A stretch of DNA of 64,000 bases from Aeribacillus composti (GCF_007827555.1 NZ_VISS01000005.1:92757-156756); one strand, 5' to 3'. Numbered from the stretch's first letter, positions 54,155-63,998 are shown. Program-made: numbers and translations. Notes: generated by a model from the sequence alone, not told the origin.

Positions 54155-55270
54155 CTATTTTAAATTCTCAGGATTTAGCTGCTCCAATTCCGGAATGACA
54201 AACAGTCCGTCTTTTCGGATCAATACGTCGTCAAAATAAATTTCTCCGCCTCCATATTCCGGACGCTGAATGACGACCAAATCCCAGTGGATATTGGAAT
54301 GGTTGCCATTATACGCTTCATCGTAGCATTGCCCTGGCGTAAAGTGGAAGCTTCCAGCGATTTTTTCGTCAAACAGAATGTCCTGCATCGGGTGAAGGAT
54401 GTATGGATTGACACCGATGGCGAATTCACCGATATATCTTGCTCCTTCATCTGTATCCAAAATGCTGTTTAATCGTTTTGTATCATTAGCTGACGCATCA
54501 ATGATTTTTCCGTCTTTAAATGTTAACCGAACATTTTCAAATGTAAATCCTTGGTACGGAGAAGGCGTATTAAACGTAATGGTACCGTTCACAGAATTTT
54601 TAACAGGCGCTGTAAATACTTCACCGTCAGGAATATTCATGCGTCCTGCACATTTAATCGCAGGAATATCTTTGATTGAAAAAGTCAAATCAGTGCCAGG
54701 ACCTTTAATATGTACTTTGTCAGTTTTGTTCATCAGTTCAACAAGCGCATCCATCGCTTTATCCATTTTTTCGTAATCAAGAGTGCAGACATTAAAATAA
54801 AAGTCTTCAAACGCTTCTGTGCTCATTTTTGCAAGCTGTGCCATGGATTCATTCGGGTATCTGAGAACCACCCATTTTGTTTTCGGAACGCGGATTTCAC
54901 GATGCACCTTTTGCCCGATTGTTCTGCCTTCCAGCTTCATTTTTTCTTCTGGAACGTCAGCAAATTCATTAATGTTTTTGCCTGATCTGAGGCCTATGTA
55001 TGCGTCCATTTCTTTCATGACATTTGCTTCGAAATCAGCCATCATTTCGAATTGTTCTTCTTGTCCTCCAAGCAATAAAGCTCGGTTTATTTGATGATCT
55101 TTAATGGAAACAAACGGATGCCCGCCAGCTTTGTAAGCCTCGCGGATGAGAGCAATCACAAGCTCCTTCTCAAGACCAAAGTTTTCAATAAGCACTTTTT
55201 CGCCTTTTTGCAGTTGGCATGAATAATGAATTAAAATTTTTGCCAATTTTTCGATTCTTGGATCTTTCAA
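54155..55270 (-). CDS. M29-family aminopeptidase (AmpS/AmpT type)
   Basis: A 371-residue metallopeptidase of the thermophilic aminopeptidase family. Conserved stretches are LAKILIHYSCQLQKGEKVLI near the start, MNIPDGEVFTAP, and near the C-terminus GEFAIGVNPYI and SNIHWDLV, which carry metal ligands. AAGGAGG is eight bases before TTG at 55270. The 33 codons upstream in the same frame have no ribosome site. It is divergent from ytxGH. Confidence 0.92.
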   Translation of the reverse strand: MKDPRIEKLAKILIHYSCQLQKGEKVLIENFGLEKELVIALIREAYKAGGHPFVSIKDHQINRALLLGGQEEQFEMMADFEANVMKEMDAYIGLRSGKNINEFADVPEEKMKLEGRTIGQKVHREIRVPKTKWVVLRYPNESMAQLAKMSTEAFEDFYFNVCTLDYEKMDKAMDALVELMNKTDKVHIKGPGTDLTFSIKDIPAIKCAGRMNIPDGEVFTAPVKNSVNGTITFNTPSPYQGFTFENVRLTFKDGKIIDASANDTKRLNSILDTDEGARYIGEFAIGVNPYILHPMQDILFDEKIAGSFHFTPGQCYDEAYNGNHSNIHWDLVVIQRPEYGGGEIYFDDVLIRKDGLFVIPELEQLNPENLK

Positions 55271-55358
55271 CTTGCCGGCCTCCTTTTTTTTCGTTATACA
55301 ATAATATTGTAGCGTTTCCTGATTGGATTTAAAACTTGTTCTATTTTTGACATGATCG

Positions 55359-55388
55359 AAAGGATTCAATTGACAAAATGTCGAATAG
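55359..55388 (+). promoter_or_regulatory. Sigma-H-type promoter of ytxGH
   Basis: AAAGGATTC (55359-55367) and GTCGAATAG (55380-55388) with a 12-base spacer fit the sigma-H consensus. The B. subtilis ytxGHJ operon is reported to have sigma-H and sigma-B promoters. Confidence 0.52.
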
Positions 55389-55467
55389 ATAAATGATTGC
55401 AGATTTTATGTTTGCATTCCGAAAAATTAGGGAATTGTATTATTGGTTTTACTTGGAGGTGCAGCAG

Positions 55468-55899
55468 TTGGAATTCATATTATATGCAAGCATTGCGCTA
55501 ATAGCCGTAGCTTTTACAGTGTTAGTTGTTTATTTAGCCAAAACATTAAAATCTCTGCGCATTACACTCGATCAAGTAGCCGGGACGCTTGCGGGCCTTG
55601 AAAAGCAGGTGGAGGGCATTACAAAAGAAACAACAGATTTGCTTCATAAAACAAACCAATTGGCGGAAGACATTCAGAAAAAATCTGAGAAGGTCAACTC
55701 AGTGGTGGATGCCGTAAAAGAGATTGGAACATCCATTCAACAATTTAATCGGTCTATGAAAAAAGTTTCAGCGAGTGTAACTGGACAATTGGAAAAAAAT
55801 GAAGAAAAAGTTGCTCAAGCCATTCAGTGGACAAATGCTGTGATGGAATTGATTGATAAAGTAAAGCAGAGAAAACGATCAAAGAAGCAAACTGATTAA
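55468..55899 (+). CDS. ytxG: YtxG (DUF948) membrane-anchored coiled-coil protein
   Basis: A 143-residue protein with one N-terminal membrane helix ([20 protein letters not shown]) and a long amphipathic helix with heptad pattern. The DUF948 family is general-stress related in B. subtilis. TTGGAGGTG precedes TTG at 55468; the longer frame covers a possible promoter. It lies 32 bases ahead of ytxH. Confidence 0.87.
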   Translation: MEFILYASIALIAVAFTVLVVYLAKTLKSLRITLDQVAGTLAGLEKQVEGITKETTDLLHKTNQLAEDIQKKSEKVNSVVDAVKEIGTSIQQFNRSMKKVSASVTGQLEKNEEKVAQAIQWTNAVMELIDKVKQRKRSKKQTD

Positions 55900-55931
55900 T
55901 TAATTTTACTTAAAAAACAGGAGGCGCAAAC

Positions 55932-56375
55932 ATGTCAAAAAAAAGCACGAATAAAAAAGGGTTTATAATAGGTTCTATTATAGGCGCTGTTGTTGGGGCA
56001 GCTTCCGCATTATTGCTTACGCCAAAGTCAGGAAAAGAGCTTCGCGAAAATTTTAATGATCAGGCGGGAAAAGTGAAGGAAAAAACATCAAAAATTACAA
56101 GCGAAGCATATGAAAAAGGAGTACAGTTTATCAGCTTGGCAAAAGAAAAATCACAAAATATTCAACAGAAAATCCAAGAGCAGTCTGAGGGCTTGGTAAA
56201 AAAAATAAAGGAACGAAGCAATGAAAATGAAATTTCTGAAAAAGAAAATCCTTCAGATTCCGCTGACACCGAGCTTGACGACGAACAAAGTCAGAAAACA
56301 GAAAATTTGACTGACACTTCACAAGCCTCAGATGAAGAGCTTCAAAGCGAAAACAATAAAGAAACAAAGTCATAG
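55932..56375 (+). CDS. ytxH: YtxH-family stress protein
   Basis: A 147-residue protein with the YtxH signature: a glycine/alanine helix (GFIIGSIIGAVVGAASALLL) then LTPKSGKELRENF, and a long charged, Glu/Ser/Asp-rich tail. It is likely anchored in the membrane by the N-terminal helix. AGGAGG precedes ATG. ytxJ, the third gene of the B. subtilis operon, is not found downstream. Confidence 0.88.
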   Translation: MSKKSTNKKGFIIGSIIGAVVGAASALLLTPKSGKELRENFNDQAGKVKEKTSKITSEAYEKGVQFISLAKEKSQNIQQKIQEQSEGLVKKIKERSNENEISEKENPSDSADTELDDEQSQKTENLTDTSQASDEELQSENNKETKS

Positions 56376-56391
56376 GTTTGGCAAGACAATC

Positions 56392-56422
56392 ATCATCGGC
56401 AAACAAGCCGATGATTTTCGTT
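56392..56422 (+). terminator. Terminator after ytxGH
   Basis: ATCATCGGC and GCCGATGAT form a nine-base-pair stem followed by TTTCGTTT. Confidence 0.78.
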
Positions 56423-56766
56423 TACAGGAAAATAGGCAGCGAATAGAGGAAAAGAGCGTGAAAATTTTCATGGGGAATATTTTTCAAACAGTGTTACAAG
56501 TCCATCAGCCGGCAAGGTTTTCAAGAATTTTAAGCTTTTGCTGCTGATTGCCAAAGCCCTAATCATTTAGTTTACATGTACAAGAATTGTCCGATTCCAT
56601 AACTGAAACATAATATAAATGAAACATAAATCCCCCAAATATTGTATAATAATTTTATCTGGCATGATGATCATTGGGAAATGACTTGTGAAGAACTGAA
56701 GAAAATATTTTGAAAAAAATAAACACTTTACCGCTTAAAAGCGTTTAATCGATAAAGAAATTTTTA

Positions 56767-56795
56767 GTGACATTTCAAGGAATATGGTTTATAAT
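56767..56795 (+). promoter_or_regulatory. Sigma-A promoter of aroA
   Basis: GTGACA (56767-56772) and TATAAT (56790-56795) are separated by 17 bases, about 57 bases before the start codon. Confidence 0.65.
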
Positions 56796-56852
56796 AAACC
56801 CTAATTAAAATCAAATGCTTAAAATTTTGACGGATGTGAAAGGGTGGAAAAA

Positions 56853-57929
56853 ATGAGCAATACAGAATTAGAAGCGCTTAGGGAACGGGTTGATGAAATC
56901 AATTTGCAAATTTTAAAATTAATTAACGAGCGAGGCAAGCTTGTTCAAGAAATTGGGAAAGCGAAAGAAGCGCAAGGAGTTAACCGATATGATCCTGTCC
57001 GTGAACGAAAAATGCTCGATTTAATAAAAGAACATAATAATGGTCCATTTGAAGATTCCACTTTACAGCATATTTTTAAGGAAATATTTAAAGCGGCATT
57101 AGAGCTTCAAGAGGACGATCATCGAAAAGCATTGTTAGTATCAAGAAAGAAAAAGAAAGAGAATACAATCGTTGACGTCAAAGGCGAAAAAATCGGGGAT
57201 GGCAGCCAATACTTTGTTGTCGGTCCTTGTGCGGTAGAAAGCTATGAGCAAGTAGCTGCTGTTGCGGAAGCAGCGAAGAAACAAGGCTTGAAGCTGCTAA
57301 GAGGCGGTGCATTTAAACCTAGAACATCACCATATGATTTCCAAGGTTTAGGCATTGAAGGCTTAAAAATTTTAAAAAGAATTGCTGATGAGTTTGATAT
57401 GGCAGTTATTAGTGAAATTGTGTCGCCTCAAGATATTGATGTGGCCCTTGATTACATCGATGTCATCCAAATCGGGGCACGGAACATGCAAAACTTTGAA
57501 TTGTTAAAAGCAGCAGGATCTGTTCGCAAGCCTGTATTGTTAAAACGCGGTCTTTCTGCAACGTTATCAGAATTTATGAATGCTGCGGAATACATTATTT
57601 CTCGAGGTAACGATCAAATCATTCTTTGTGAACGCGGAATTCGCACGTATGAACGCGCTACAAGAAACACGCTGGACATTACAGCAGTTCCGATTTTAAA
57701 ACAGGAAACACATTTGCCTGTATTAGTTGATGTCACTCATTCAACAGGCCGGAAAGACCTTCTAATTCCTGCTGCAAAAGCTGCTCTTGCTATTGGGGCA
57801 GACGGTATTATGGCTGAAGTTCATCCGGATCCGGAAGTAGCTTTGTCAGATTCTGCGCAGCAAATGAATATTGAGCAATTCAATCAGTTTATTTCTGAAT
57901 TAAGACCATTAGCGAAAGTAAATGCCTAA
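56853..57929 (+). CDS. aroA: Bifunctional chorismate mutase / DAHP synthase AroA
   Basis: A 358-residue enzyme, the same length as the B. subtilis protein (AroA/AroG). A chorismate mutase domain occupies residues 1 to about 90 ([20 protein letters not shown]). The DAHP synthase domain follows, with [31 protein letters not shown] and [14 protein letters not shown]. It catalyses the first step of aromatic amino acid synthesis and is feedback-controlled through the mutase domain. GAAAGGGTGG suits ATG at 56853. Confidence 0.96.
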   Translation: MSNTELEALRERVDEINLQILKLINERGKLVQEIGKAKEAQGVNRYDPVRERKMLDLIKEHNNGPFEDSTLQHIFKEIFKAALELQEDDHRKALLVSRKKKKENTIVDVKGEKIGDGSQYFVVGPCAVESYEQVAAVAEAAKKQGLKLLRGGAFKPRTSPYDFQGLGIEGLKILKRIADEFDMAVISEIVSPQDIDVALDYIDVIQIGARNMQNFELLKAAGSVRKPVLLKRGLSATLSEFMNAAEYIISRGNDQIILCERGIRTYERATRNTLDITAVPILKQETHLPVLVDVTHSTGRKDLLIPAAKAALAIGADGIMAEVHPDPEVALSDSAQQMNIEQFNQFISELRPLAKVNA

Positions 57930-57949
57930 TTGAATATCGTCTATTTTTT

Positions 57950-57980
57950 AAAAAAGGAGCCTTTTAAGGTTCCTTTTTTT
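57950..57980 (+). terminator. Terminator after aroA
   Basis: AAAAAGGAGCC and GGTTCCTTTTTTT form a stem ending in a seven-T run. Confidence 0.85.
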
Positions 57981-58169
57981 GCGTAGATCGTTTACATTAT
58001 TTAATGAAGGATATACTTTAATGAACATATTTTTTTAACGAAAAAGGTAAAAATATAAGAAAACACGCCAAGCACATTGCGGACGAATGCTTTGTATCGT
58101 ATGATAAGAGTTATACGGAAGAGACTGTTATTTATTTGATATAGATCATTTAGATGAGGAGTGTTGATC

Positions 58170-59174
58170 ATGAATAATGTGACGATATATGATGTTGCAC
58201 GTGAAGCGAACGTTTCGATGGCGACAGTTTCACGAGTTGTAAACGGCAACCCGAATGTAAAGCCGACAACTAGAAAGAAAGTATTGGAAGCGATTGAGCG
58301 TCTCGGCTATCGGCCAAATGCGGTCGCAAGAGGGCTGGCTAGCAAAAAGACGACGACTGTAGGTGTTGTTATACCGGATGTATCAAGCACATTTTATTCA
58401 GAATTGGCTCGCGGGATTGAAGACATCGCAACGATGTATAAATATAATATTATTTTAAGCAATTCTGACCAAAATAAAGAAAAAGAATTGCATTTGCTTA
58501 ACACCCTTTTAGGGAAACAAGTGGATGGAATTGTATTTATGAGCGGCAATATTACAGAGGAGCATGTGGAAGAATTTAAACGTTCACCGGTTCCTATTGT
58601 GCTTGCATCAACTTTTGATGAGAACAATGAACTGCCTTCTGTTAATATCAATTATGAACAGGCAGCCTATGATGCGGTTAAGTTTTTAATCGATAAAGGA
58701 CACAAACATATTGCCTATGTATCCGGGCCGATGGAAGAGCCTGTGAATAAAGTGAAAAAGCTTAAAGGATACATACGTGCACTTGAAGAGGCAGGGCTCC
58801 AATACGATGAACAATTTGTAGTAGAAGGAGATTATTCCTACGAATCCGGGATTGAAGCATTTGACAAAGTGTTGGAGCTGTCGCCAAAACCGACTGCAAT
58901 CTTTGTTGGAACGGACGAAATGGCATTGGGCGTGATTCATGCCGCTCAAGATAAAGGCTATGAAATTCCGAAAGATTTTGATGTCGTCGGCTTTGACAAT
59001 ACTCGTTTGGCGACTATGGTTCGTCCGCGATTAACAACCGTTGTCCAACCGTCTTACGATATCGGTGCGGTTGCGATGCGCCTGTTAACAAAATTGATGA
59101 ACAAAGAGGAAGTAGATAATCATATTGTTGAACTCCCGCATCGTATTGAAATTCGGCAATCGACAAAATCATAA
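58170..59174 (+). CDS. ccpA: Catabolite control protein CcpA
   Basis: A 334-residue LacI-family master regulator of carbon catabolite control, the same length as in B. subtilis. The DNA-binding head [20 protein letters not shown] and the hinge [15 protein letters not shown] match CcpA closely, as do [20 protein letters not shown] and the C-terminal region. It acts with HPr-Ser46-P at cre sites. GAGGAGTG suits ATG at 58170. In B. subtilis motP and motS lie between ccpA and acuC; they are absent here. Confidence 0.96.
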   Translation: MNNVTIYDVAREANVSMATVSRVVNGNPNVKPTTRKKVLEAIERLGYRPNAVARGLASKKTTTVGVVIPDVSSTFYSELARGIEDIATMYKYNIILSNSDQNKEKELHLLNTLLGKQVDGIVFMSGNITEEHVEEFKRSPVPIVLASTFDENNELPSVNINYEQAAYDAVKFLIDKGHKHIAYVSGPMEEPVNKVKKLKGYIRALEEAGLQYDEQFVVEGDYSYESGIEAFDKVLELSPKPTAIFVGTDEMALGVIHAAQDKGYEIPKDFDVVGFDNTRLATMVRPRLTTVVQPSYDIGAVAMRLLTKLMNKEEVDNHIVELPHRIEIRQSTKS

Positions 59175-59194
59175 TCTTTTTAAGCTGGAGAAAA

Positions 59195-59240
59195 AACGGC
59201 CAAGCTTTTTTAAAAAGTTTGGCCGTTAACATTTTTTTTT
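59195..59240 (+). terminator. Terminator of ccpA overlapping the acuC stop codon
   Basis: AACGGCCAA and TTGGCCGTT, extended by an A/T stem, form a long hairpin followed by eight T. The acuC stop codon and last codons on the other strand lie inside it. Confidence 0.82.
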
Positions 59241-60406
59241 GCATTATATTCCCTTTGCTGCCGGATGAATTGCAGAGCCAATTCAAGAGTGTGATTGTTT
59301 TTTTCTTCAATTTCTTTTTTCCTTGGAATCGGTTGATATAACGGATCGGGATCTTCCCATGTTGGGATTAATTCAACGGGAGATTTCTCCTGCCATTTTT
59401 CCAGCCATTCTTTCGGAAGAGCCCCTTGTGCTTTGCAGCTTAAATTTTTCATCTCCAGCCAAATGAGCGACCAAGCTCTTGGAACAACCCGCCAAATATC
59501 GTAGCCTCCTCCGCCGACAGCTATCCATTTTCCATCGCAGTAGCTGTGGGCAATTTCATGTGCAAGCTTCGGGATTTCCCGGTAAATATTGATGCTGGCG
59601 TGAAGATGAGTTAGTGGATCAAAATAGTGGGCATCAGCTCCGTTTTGAGTGACGATGACATCAGGCTTAAAGTACTCTGCAACTTCTGTAACGGCCTCTT
59701 TGTAAACTTTTAGCCATGATTCATCTTCGGTAAATGCATCTAACGGAATATTAAAGGCAAAACCGTATCCAGAACCTTGTCCCCGCTCATGAACTGTTCC
59801 TGTCCCAGGAAATAAATATCGCCCAGTTTCATGAATAGATAGTGTGCAAACGTTTGGCTCATCGTAAAACGACCATTGAACACCATCTCCGTGATGCGCA
59901 TCCGTGTCAATGTACAGCACTCTTGCCCCATATTTTTCGATAATATATTTAATCGCCACTGCGCTGTCATTATATATACAAAATCCAGACGCTTTCCCCC
60001 TGAAGCCGTGATGAAGACCTCCGCCTAAATTTAAGGCATGCTTCGATTTTTCCATCATGACATGATCAACTGCTGTTAATGTCGCGCCAACAATAAGAGA
60101 ACTGGCCTGATGCATGTTTTGAAAAATAGGTGTATCTTCCGTACCAAGTCCGTAGTTTAAAGCTTCATGCTCAGACAGCTTTCCTTCCCCTGCCTGTTTT
60201 ACTGCACGAATATAGCCGGCATCATGAATAAGCTCCAGCTCCTCATCTGTTGCAAATCTTGGTTCAACTATTTCATCATCTTCAAGCGCTTTCAATTTTT
60301 TTAGCAAATCAACTGTTAATTCTACTCGCAGCTGGTTGAATGGGTGCTTATTACTAAATTTATAATTTAAAAATAAAGGGGAATAAATAAACACGCTGTC
60401 TTTCAT
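59210..60406 (-). CDS. acuC: Acetoin-utilisation / protein deacetylase AcuC
   Basis: A 398-residue class I/II histone-deacetylase-like enzyme. Zinc and charge-relay residues lie in VLYIDTDAHHGDGVQWSFY, GGGLHHGFRGKASGFCIYND and NGADAHYFDPLTHL. In B. subtilis AcuC removes the acetyl group that AcuA puts on acetyl-CoA synthetase. The start MKDSVFIYSP and GGGGGA ribosome site choose ATG at 60406. It is the last gene of acuABC. Confidence 0.95.
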   Translation of the reverse strand: MKDSVFIYSPLFLNYKFSNKHPFNQLRVELTVDLLKKLKALEDDEIVEPRFATDEELELIHDAGYIRAVKQAGEGKLSEHEALNYGLGTEDTPIFQNMHQASSLIVGATLTAVDHVMMEKSKHALNLGGGLHHGFRGKASGFCIYNDSAVAIKYIIEKYGARVLYIDTDAHHGDGVQWSFYDEPNVCTLSIHETGRYLFPGTGTVHERGQGSGYGFAFNIPLDAFTEDESWLKVYKEAVTEVAEYFKPDVIVTQNGADAHYFDPLTHLHASINIYREIPKLAHEIAHSYCDGKWIAVGGGGYDIWRVVPRAWSLIWLEMKNLSCKAQGALPKEWLEKWQEKSPVELIPTWEDPDPLYQPIPRKKEIEEKNNHTLELALQFIRQQREYNAKKNVNGQTF

Positions 60407-60407
60407 G

Positions 60408-61049
60408 TTATTCCCCCAACATATGAGGCCATACAACGGTATAACCTTTTTTCTCAAGCTCAGTAATAAGCCCCATTGGATTCATCGTCTGCACCCGAAA
60501 AACTAGTGTTTTGAATTTTTCGTTTTCTTCCGGATACACAAAAACGCTGGAAATGTTTACTTTTCCTTTATGAAATACTGTTGCGACTTCTGAAAGCATT
60601 CCGGTTATATTGGGAACTCTTACTTCAATGCGGGAGCTGGGCTGATGGGCTCCAGTCAACTTTACAAACGTATTCAAAACATCTGTTTTGGTAATAATTC
60701 CGACAAGCTTTCCATTTGTAGTAATGGGGAGGCAGCTGATTTTATGCTCATAAAAAATCGTAGCAGCATCTTCAACAAAATCAAGAGGGTGTCCGGTTAT
60801 GACATCGGTTTTCATAATGTTTTTAACTGGCTTGTTTAAAAGCGCATCCAATTTTTCATTTTTACTTAATATAGAGGGAGCAGCATCGCGAATATCTCTG
60901 TCTGATATAATGCCAATAAGGGTATTCTCTTCGCTGATGATCGGAATATGCTTGATTCTAGCTTTTTTAATTAAGTTTAAAGCATCTTGGATCGAGTGAT
61001 CCGGAGAAAGCGTGAGTACGTTTTTTTGCATGATTTTTTCAATAATCAT
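60408..61049 (-). CDS. acuB: CBS-ACT domain protein AcuB
   Basis: A 213-residue protein with two CBS domains (about 1 to 125) and a C-terminal ACT-like domain (about 138 to 210, RIEVRVPNITGMLSEVATVF). It presumably senses adenylates or another ligand for acetoin/acetate use; its role is not established. AAAGGGG is nine bases before ATG at 61049 and touches the ATG at 61058, so the later start was chosen; B. subtilis AcuB starts similarly (MIVEQIM). Confidence 0.94.
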   Translation of the reverse strand: MIIEKIMQKNVLTLSPDHSIQDALNLIKKARIKHIPIISEENTLIGIISDRDIRDAAPSILSKNEKLDALLNKPVKNIMKTDVITGHPLDFVEDAATIFYEHKISCLPITTNGKLVGIITKTDVLNTFVKLTGAHQPSSRIEVRVPNITGMLSEVATVFHKGKVNISSVFVYPEENEKFKTLVFRVQTMNPMGLITELEKKGYTVVWPHMLGE

Positions 61050-61083
61050 GTTATCCATCCCCTTTCCAAGAATAGCATGGCGA

Positions 61084-61716
61084 TTAATACAAAAATCTGT
61101 TTGTAAACCTTAATTGGTCGAATTTCTGAATCGATTCGTTATCTACCCTTTTTCCAATACGAACCATTAGACAGTTTGCAGGATGAGAGCAAATTTCTGG
61201 ATCATCTGTTGCATACCATTCAAGACCGCCTGCATTCATCATTTTTTCCATCATTTTTCTATACTCCCAAACATTTAAGCCAGTTCCTTTTAAATCCCAA
61301 TGCCAATAATATTCCGTTGTAATAATGATGTAATCTTCCATTGCATCATCCATCATCGAAACAATCAATAAATTTTTTCCAATTTCACATCCGCGAAATT
61401 CTGGAATCACTTCAATGGCTCCTAGCTCAATTAAATTTTCCATCTTTCCTTCAGACCATCGTTCTAGAGGATCAGGGTATAAAAATGTAACGTACCCGAT
61501 GATTGTTTCGTCTTTTCTGGCAATAATAATCCGTCCTTCAGGAAGCTTGGCAATTTCTACAAGCGCTTTGTGCTGCCTTGGTGCAGGACGGAAAGCTGTT
61601 AAATCCTCATGAAATTTATAGCCTGCCAGTTTATCGGGGGGAATTGGCCCTTCGACAATCACCGTTCCATTTGGAGTTTCAATTTCTTTGGCATGATATG
61701 TTTTTTTATGTTCCAT
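61084..61716 (-). CDS. acuA: Protein lysine acetyltransferase AcuA
   Basis: A 210-residue GNAT enzyme, matching AcuA of B. subtilis in length. Acetyl-CoA binding region is LIELGAIEVIPEFRGCEIGKNLL. AcuA acetylates and inactivates acetyl-CoA synthetase AcsA, encoded divergently next door. GGCGGTG lies six bases before ATG. It leads the acuABC operon. Confidence 0.95.
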   Translation of the reverse strand: MEHKKTYHAKEIETPNGTVIVEGPIPPDKLAGYKFHEDLTAFRPAPRQHKALVEIAKLPEGRIIIARKDETIIGYVTFLYPDPLERWSEGKMENLIELGAIEVIPEFRGCEIGKNLLIVSMMDDAMEDYIIITTEYYWHWDLKGTGLNVWEYRKMMEKMMNAGGLEWYATDDPEICSHPANCLMVRIGKRVDNESIQKFDQLRFTNRFLY

Positions 61717-61786
61717 TCATTACACCGCCTACCAATCTAATAACCTATTCATATTATACAGGAATTGTCGAACATAATCGGATTTG

Positions 61787-61809
61787 TTTTGTAAAAAATT
61801 TTTACAAAA
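61787..61809. promoter_or_regulatory. 23-base palindrome in the acuA-acsA control region
   Basis: TTTTGTAAAAA and TTTTTACAAAA are perfect inverted repeats around one base. The palindrome abuts the -35 element of acsA and lies between the two divergent genes, where an operator is expected. It does not match the CcpA cre consensus. The binding protein is unknown. Confidence 0.5.
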
Positions 61810-61838
61810 TTGCGAAATGGAATAAAAAGTTATATAAT
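61810..61838 (+). promoter_or_regulatory. Sigma-A promoter of acsA
   Basis: TTGCGA (61810-61815) and TATAAT (61833-61838) have a 17-base spacer, 38 bases before the start codon. Confidence 0.65.
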
Positions 61839-61875
61839 GATAAACAAATATACTAATTTTTAGGGGGGTACTTCG

Positions 61876-63591
61876 ATGAAAGTGGAAGCGCTACCAGCAA
61901 TAAAAGGGAACTACAACTTAGCAAACTATGAGGAAGCATATGCGAGCTTTGACTGGAAAGAAGTAGAGGAGAATTTTTCATGGAGTAAAACTGGGAAAAT
62001 CAATGCGGCTTATGAGGCGATTGACCGTCATGCAGATGGGTCCAAAAAAAATAAAGTCGCACTTTATTATCGCGATGCGAATCGTGACGAAAAGTATACG
62101 TTTGAAGAGATGAAAGAGCTCTCCAATAAAGCTGCGAATGTTTTAAAACAGCATACCGACCTTCAAAAAGGTGATCGGGTTTTCGTATTTATGCCTAGAA
62201 GTCCAGAGCTTTATTTTGTCATTTTGGGCGCAATTAAACTAGGAGCTATTGTAGGTCCTTTATTTGAAGCGTTTATGGAGAGCGCGGTAAAGGATCGTTT
62301 GGAAGATAGTGAAGCAAAAGTGATTGTAACAACAAAAGAGCTGCTGTCAAGAGTTCCAATTGATGAATTGCCTGCGCTCAAACATGTGGTGGTTGTTGGA
62401 GAAGATGTAAAAGAAGAAGGAAAAATAATCGATTTCTTTGCTCATTTTGAAAATGCAAGCAAAGATTTGGAAATTGAATGGGTGGATCGGAGAGACGGAC
62501 TTCTTTTGCATTATACTTCCGGATCAACAGGAAAACCGAAAGGCGTTCTCCATGTCCATAATGCGATGATTCAGCATTATCAAACAGCAAAATGGGTTCT
62601 TGACTTGAAGGAAGAAGATATTTATTGGTGTACGGCAGACCCTGGATGGGTGACCGGAACAGTTTACGGTATTTTTGGTCCGTGGCTCCTAGGTGTTACA
62701 AATGTTATTGTTGGAGGCAGATTCAGCCCTGATTATTGGTATGAAACAATCGAAAAATACGGTGTCACTGTCTGGTACAGCGCTCCAACAGCGTTTCGGA
62801 TGCTGATGAGTGCAGGAGACGAATTGGTGAAAAAATATAATTTAAGCTCTCTGCGCCATATTTTAAGTGTCGGAGAACCTTTAAATCCTGAAGTTATTCG
62901 CTGGGGAATGAAAGTATTTAATAAGCGCATTCATGATACTTGGTGGATGACGGAAACAGGCGGGCATCTTATTTGCAACTATCCGTGTATGGATATCCGG
63001 CCTGGATCAATGGGCAAGCCGATCCCCGGCGTAAAAGCAGCAATTATTGACGATCATGGAAATGAATTGCCTCCAAACCGAATGGGGAATCTAGCAATTA
63101 AAAAAGGCTGGCCTTCCATGATGCAAGCAATTTGGAATAATCCTGAAAAATATGAATCTTATTTTATCGGTGACTGGTATGTATCTGGAGACTCCGCTTA
63201 TATGGATGAAGATGGATATTTTTGGTTTCAGGGACGGGTTGATGACGTCATTATGACTTCCGGCGAACGGGTCGGACCGTTCGAAGTAGAAAGCAAGCTT
63301 GTTGAACATCCTGCCGTAGCGGAAGCTGGAGTTATCGGCAAGCCGGACCCTGTTCGAGGAGAAATTATTAAAGCGTTCGTTGCATTGCGCAGCGGCTATG
63401 AAGCATCAGAAGATTTGAAAGAGGATATTCGCCAGTTTGTTAAAAAAGGGCTGGCAGCACATGCAGCGCCACGGGAAATAGAATTTTGCGAAAAACTGCC
63501 GAAAACTCGAAGCGGAAAAATTATGCGCCGCGTGTTGAAAGCATGGGAGCTTAACTTGCCAACAGGTGACTTGTCGACGTTGGAAGATTAA
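61876..63591 (+). CDS. acsA: Acetyl-CoA synthetase AcsA
   Basis: A 571-residue AMP-forming synthetase making acetyl-CoA from acetate. The phosphate loop is HYTSGSTGKPKGVLHVHN; WWMTETGGHLICNYP and GDSAYMDEDGYFWFQGRVDD are the other core motifs. The C-terminal PKTRSGKIMRR carries the lysine that AcuA acetylates and AcuC frees. GGGGGG precedes ATG. Position opposite acuABC and near ccpA matches B. subtilis, where carbon control of acsA is known. Confidence 0.97.
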   Translation: MKVEALPAIKGNYNLANYEEAYASFDWKEVEENFSWSKTGKINAAYEAIDRHADGSKKNKVALYYRDANRDEKYTFEEMKELSNKAANVLKQHTDLQKGDRVFVFMPRSPELYFVILGAIKLGAIVGPLFEAFMESAVKDRLEDSEAKVIVTTKELLSRVPIDELPALKHVVVVGEDVKEEGKIIDFFAHFENASKDLEIEWVDRRDGLLLHYTSGSTGKPKGVLHVHNAMIQHYQTAKWVLDLKEEDIYWCTADPGWVTGTVYGIFGPWLLGVTNVIVGGRFSPDYWYETIEKYGVTVWYSAPTAFRMLMSAGDELVKKYNLSSLRHILSVGEPLNPEVIRWGMKVFNKRIHDTWWMTETGGHLICNYPCMDIRPGSMGKPIPGVKAAIIDDHGNELPPNRMGNLAIKKGWPSMMQAIWNNPEKYESYFIGDWYVSGDSAYMDEDGYFWFQGRVDDVIMTSGERVGPFEVESKLVEHPAVAEAGVIGKPDPVRGEIIKAFVALRSGYEASEDLKEDIRQFVKKGLAAHAAPREIEFCEKLPKTRSGKIMRRVLKAWELNLPTGDLSTLED

Positions 63592-63601
63592 AAAATAATC
63601 G

Positions 63602-63640
63602 AAGCCGTAAGTCTAGTAAATAGGCTTGCGGCTTTGTTAT
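63602..63640 (+). terminator. Terminator after acsA
   Basis: AAGCCGTAAG and CTTGCGGCTT form a ten-base-pair stem with one G-T pair, followed by TGTTATT. Confidence 0.7.
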
Positions 63641-63698
63641 TGGCATTAATAATAGATTGATAAAATAAACGCTAAAAATGGAAATAGGAGAGAAGCTT

Positions 63699-63998
63699 AT
63701 GGAATCATCCCTTTTATTGAAAGAATTGCGAACGAAAGAGGAAATTTTTGAAGGATTTTCAGTGATGAAACATTTGCGGATACAATCATTTCTTGAATTG
63801 GTGCTTGAAGCTAAACAAAAGGAAGGATATCAATTAGTTGCTCTTTACGATCATAATAAAATGGTTGCCATCACCGGATTTATGCCAATGATCACTTTAT
63901 ACTACTGTAAATTATCATTTTATCTCCGCATAAAAAGCCTTCTTTTTTGCAAATTCCTTCGGGATGTTCTTCTCCCCTTTTCTGAAAGAGTGTGCTAA
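63699..63998 (+). pseudogene. GNAT acetyltransferase, apparently interrupted
   Basis: Residues 1 to about 68 read as the N-terminal half of a GNAT acetyltransferase (RTKEEIFEGFSVMKHLR, YQLVALYDHNKMVAITGF). After ITLYY, near 63903, the expected acetyl-CoA-binding part does not follow. Instead come about 30 unrelated codons (CKLSFYLRIKSLLF) before a stop at 63996. An insertion at this point is the simplest reading. AGGAGAG precedes ATG at 63699. The rest of the gene, if present, is outside the window. Confidence 0.62.

Larger units (their letters stand above)
56376..56843. other. 470-base gap between ytxH and aroA; ytxJ absent
   Basis: The gap holds the ytxGH terminator and the aroA promoter. 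The only sizable open frame (from about 56332) runs through the terminator and has no ribosome site. No trace of ytxJ was recognised. Confidence 0.5.
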
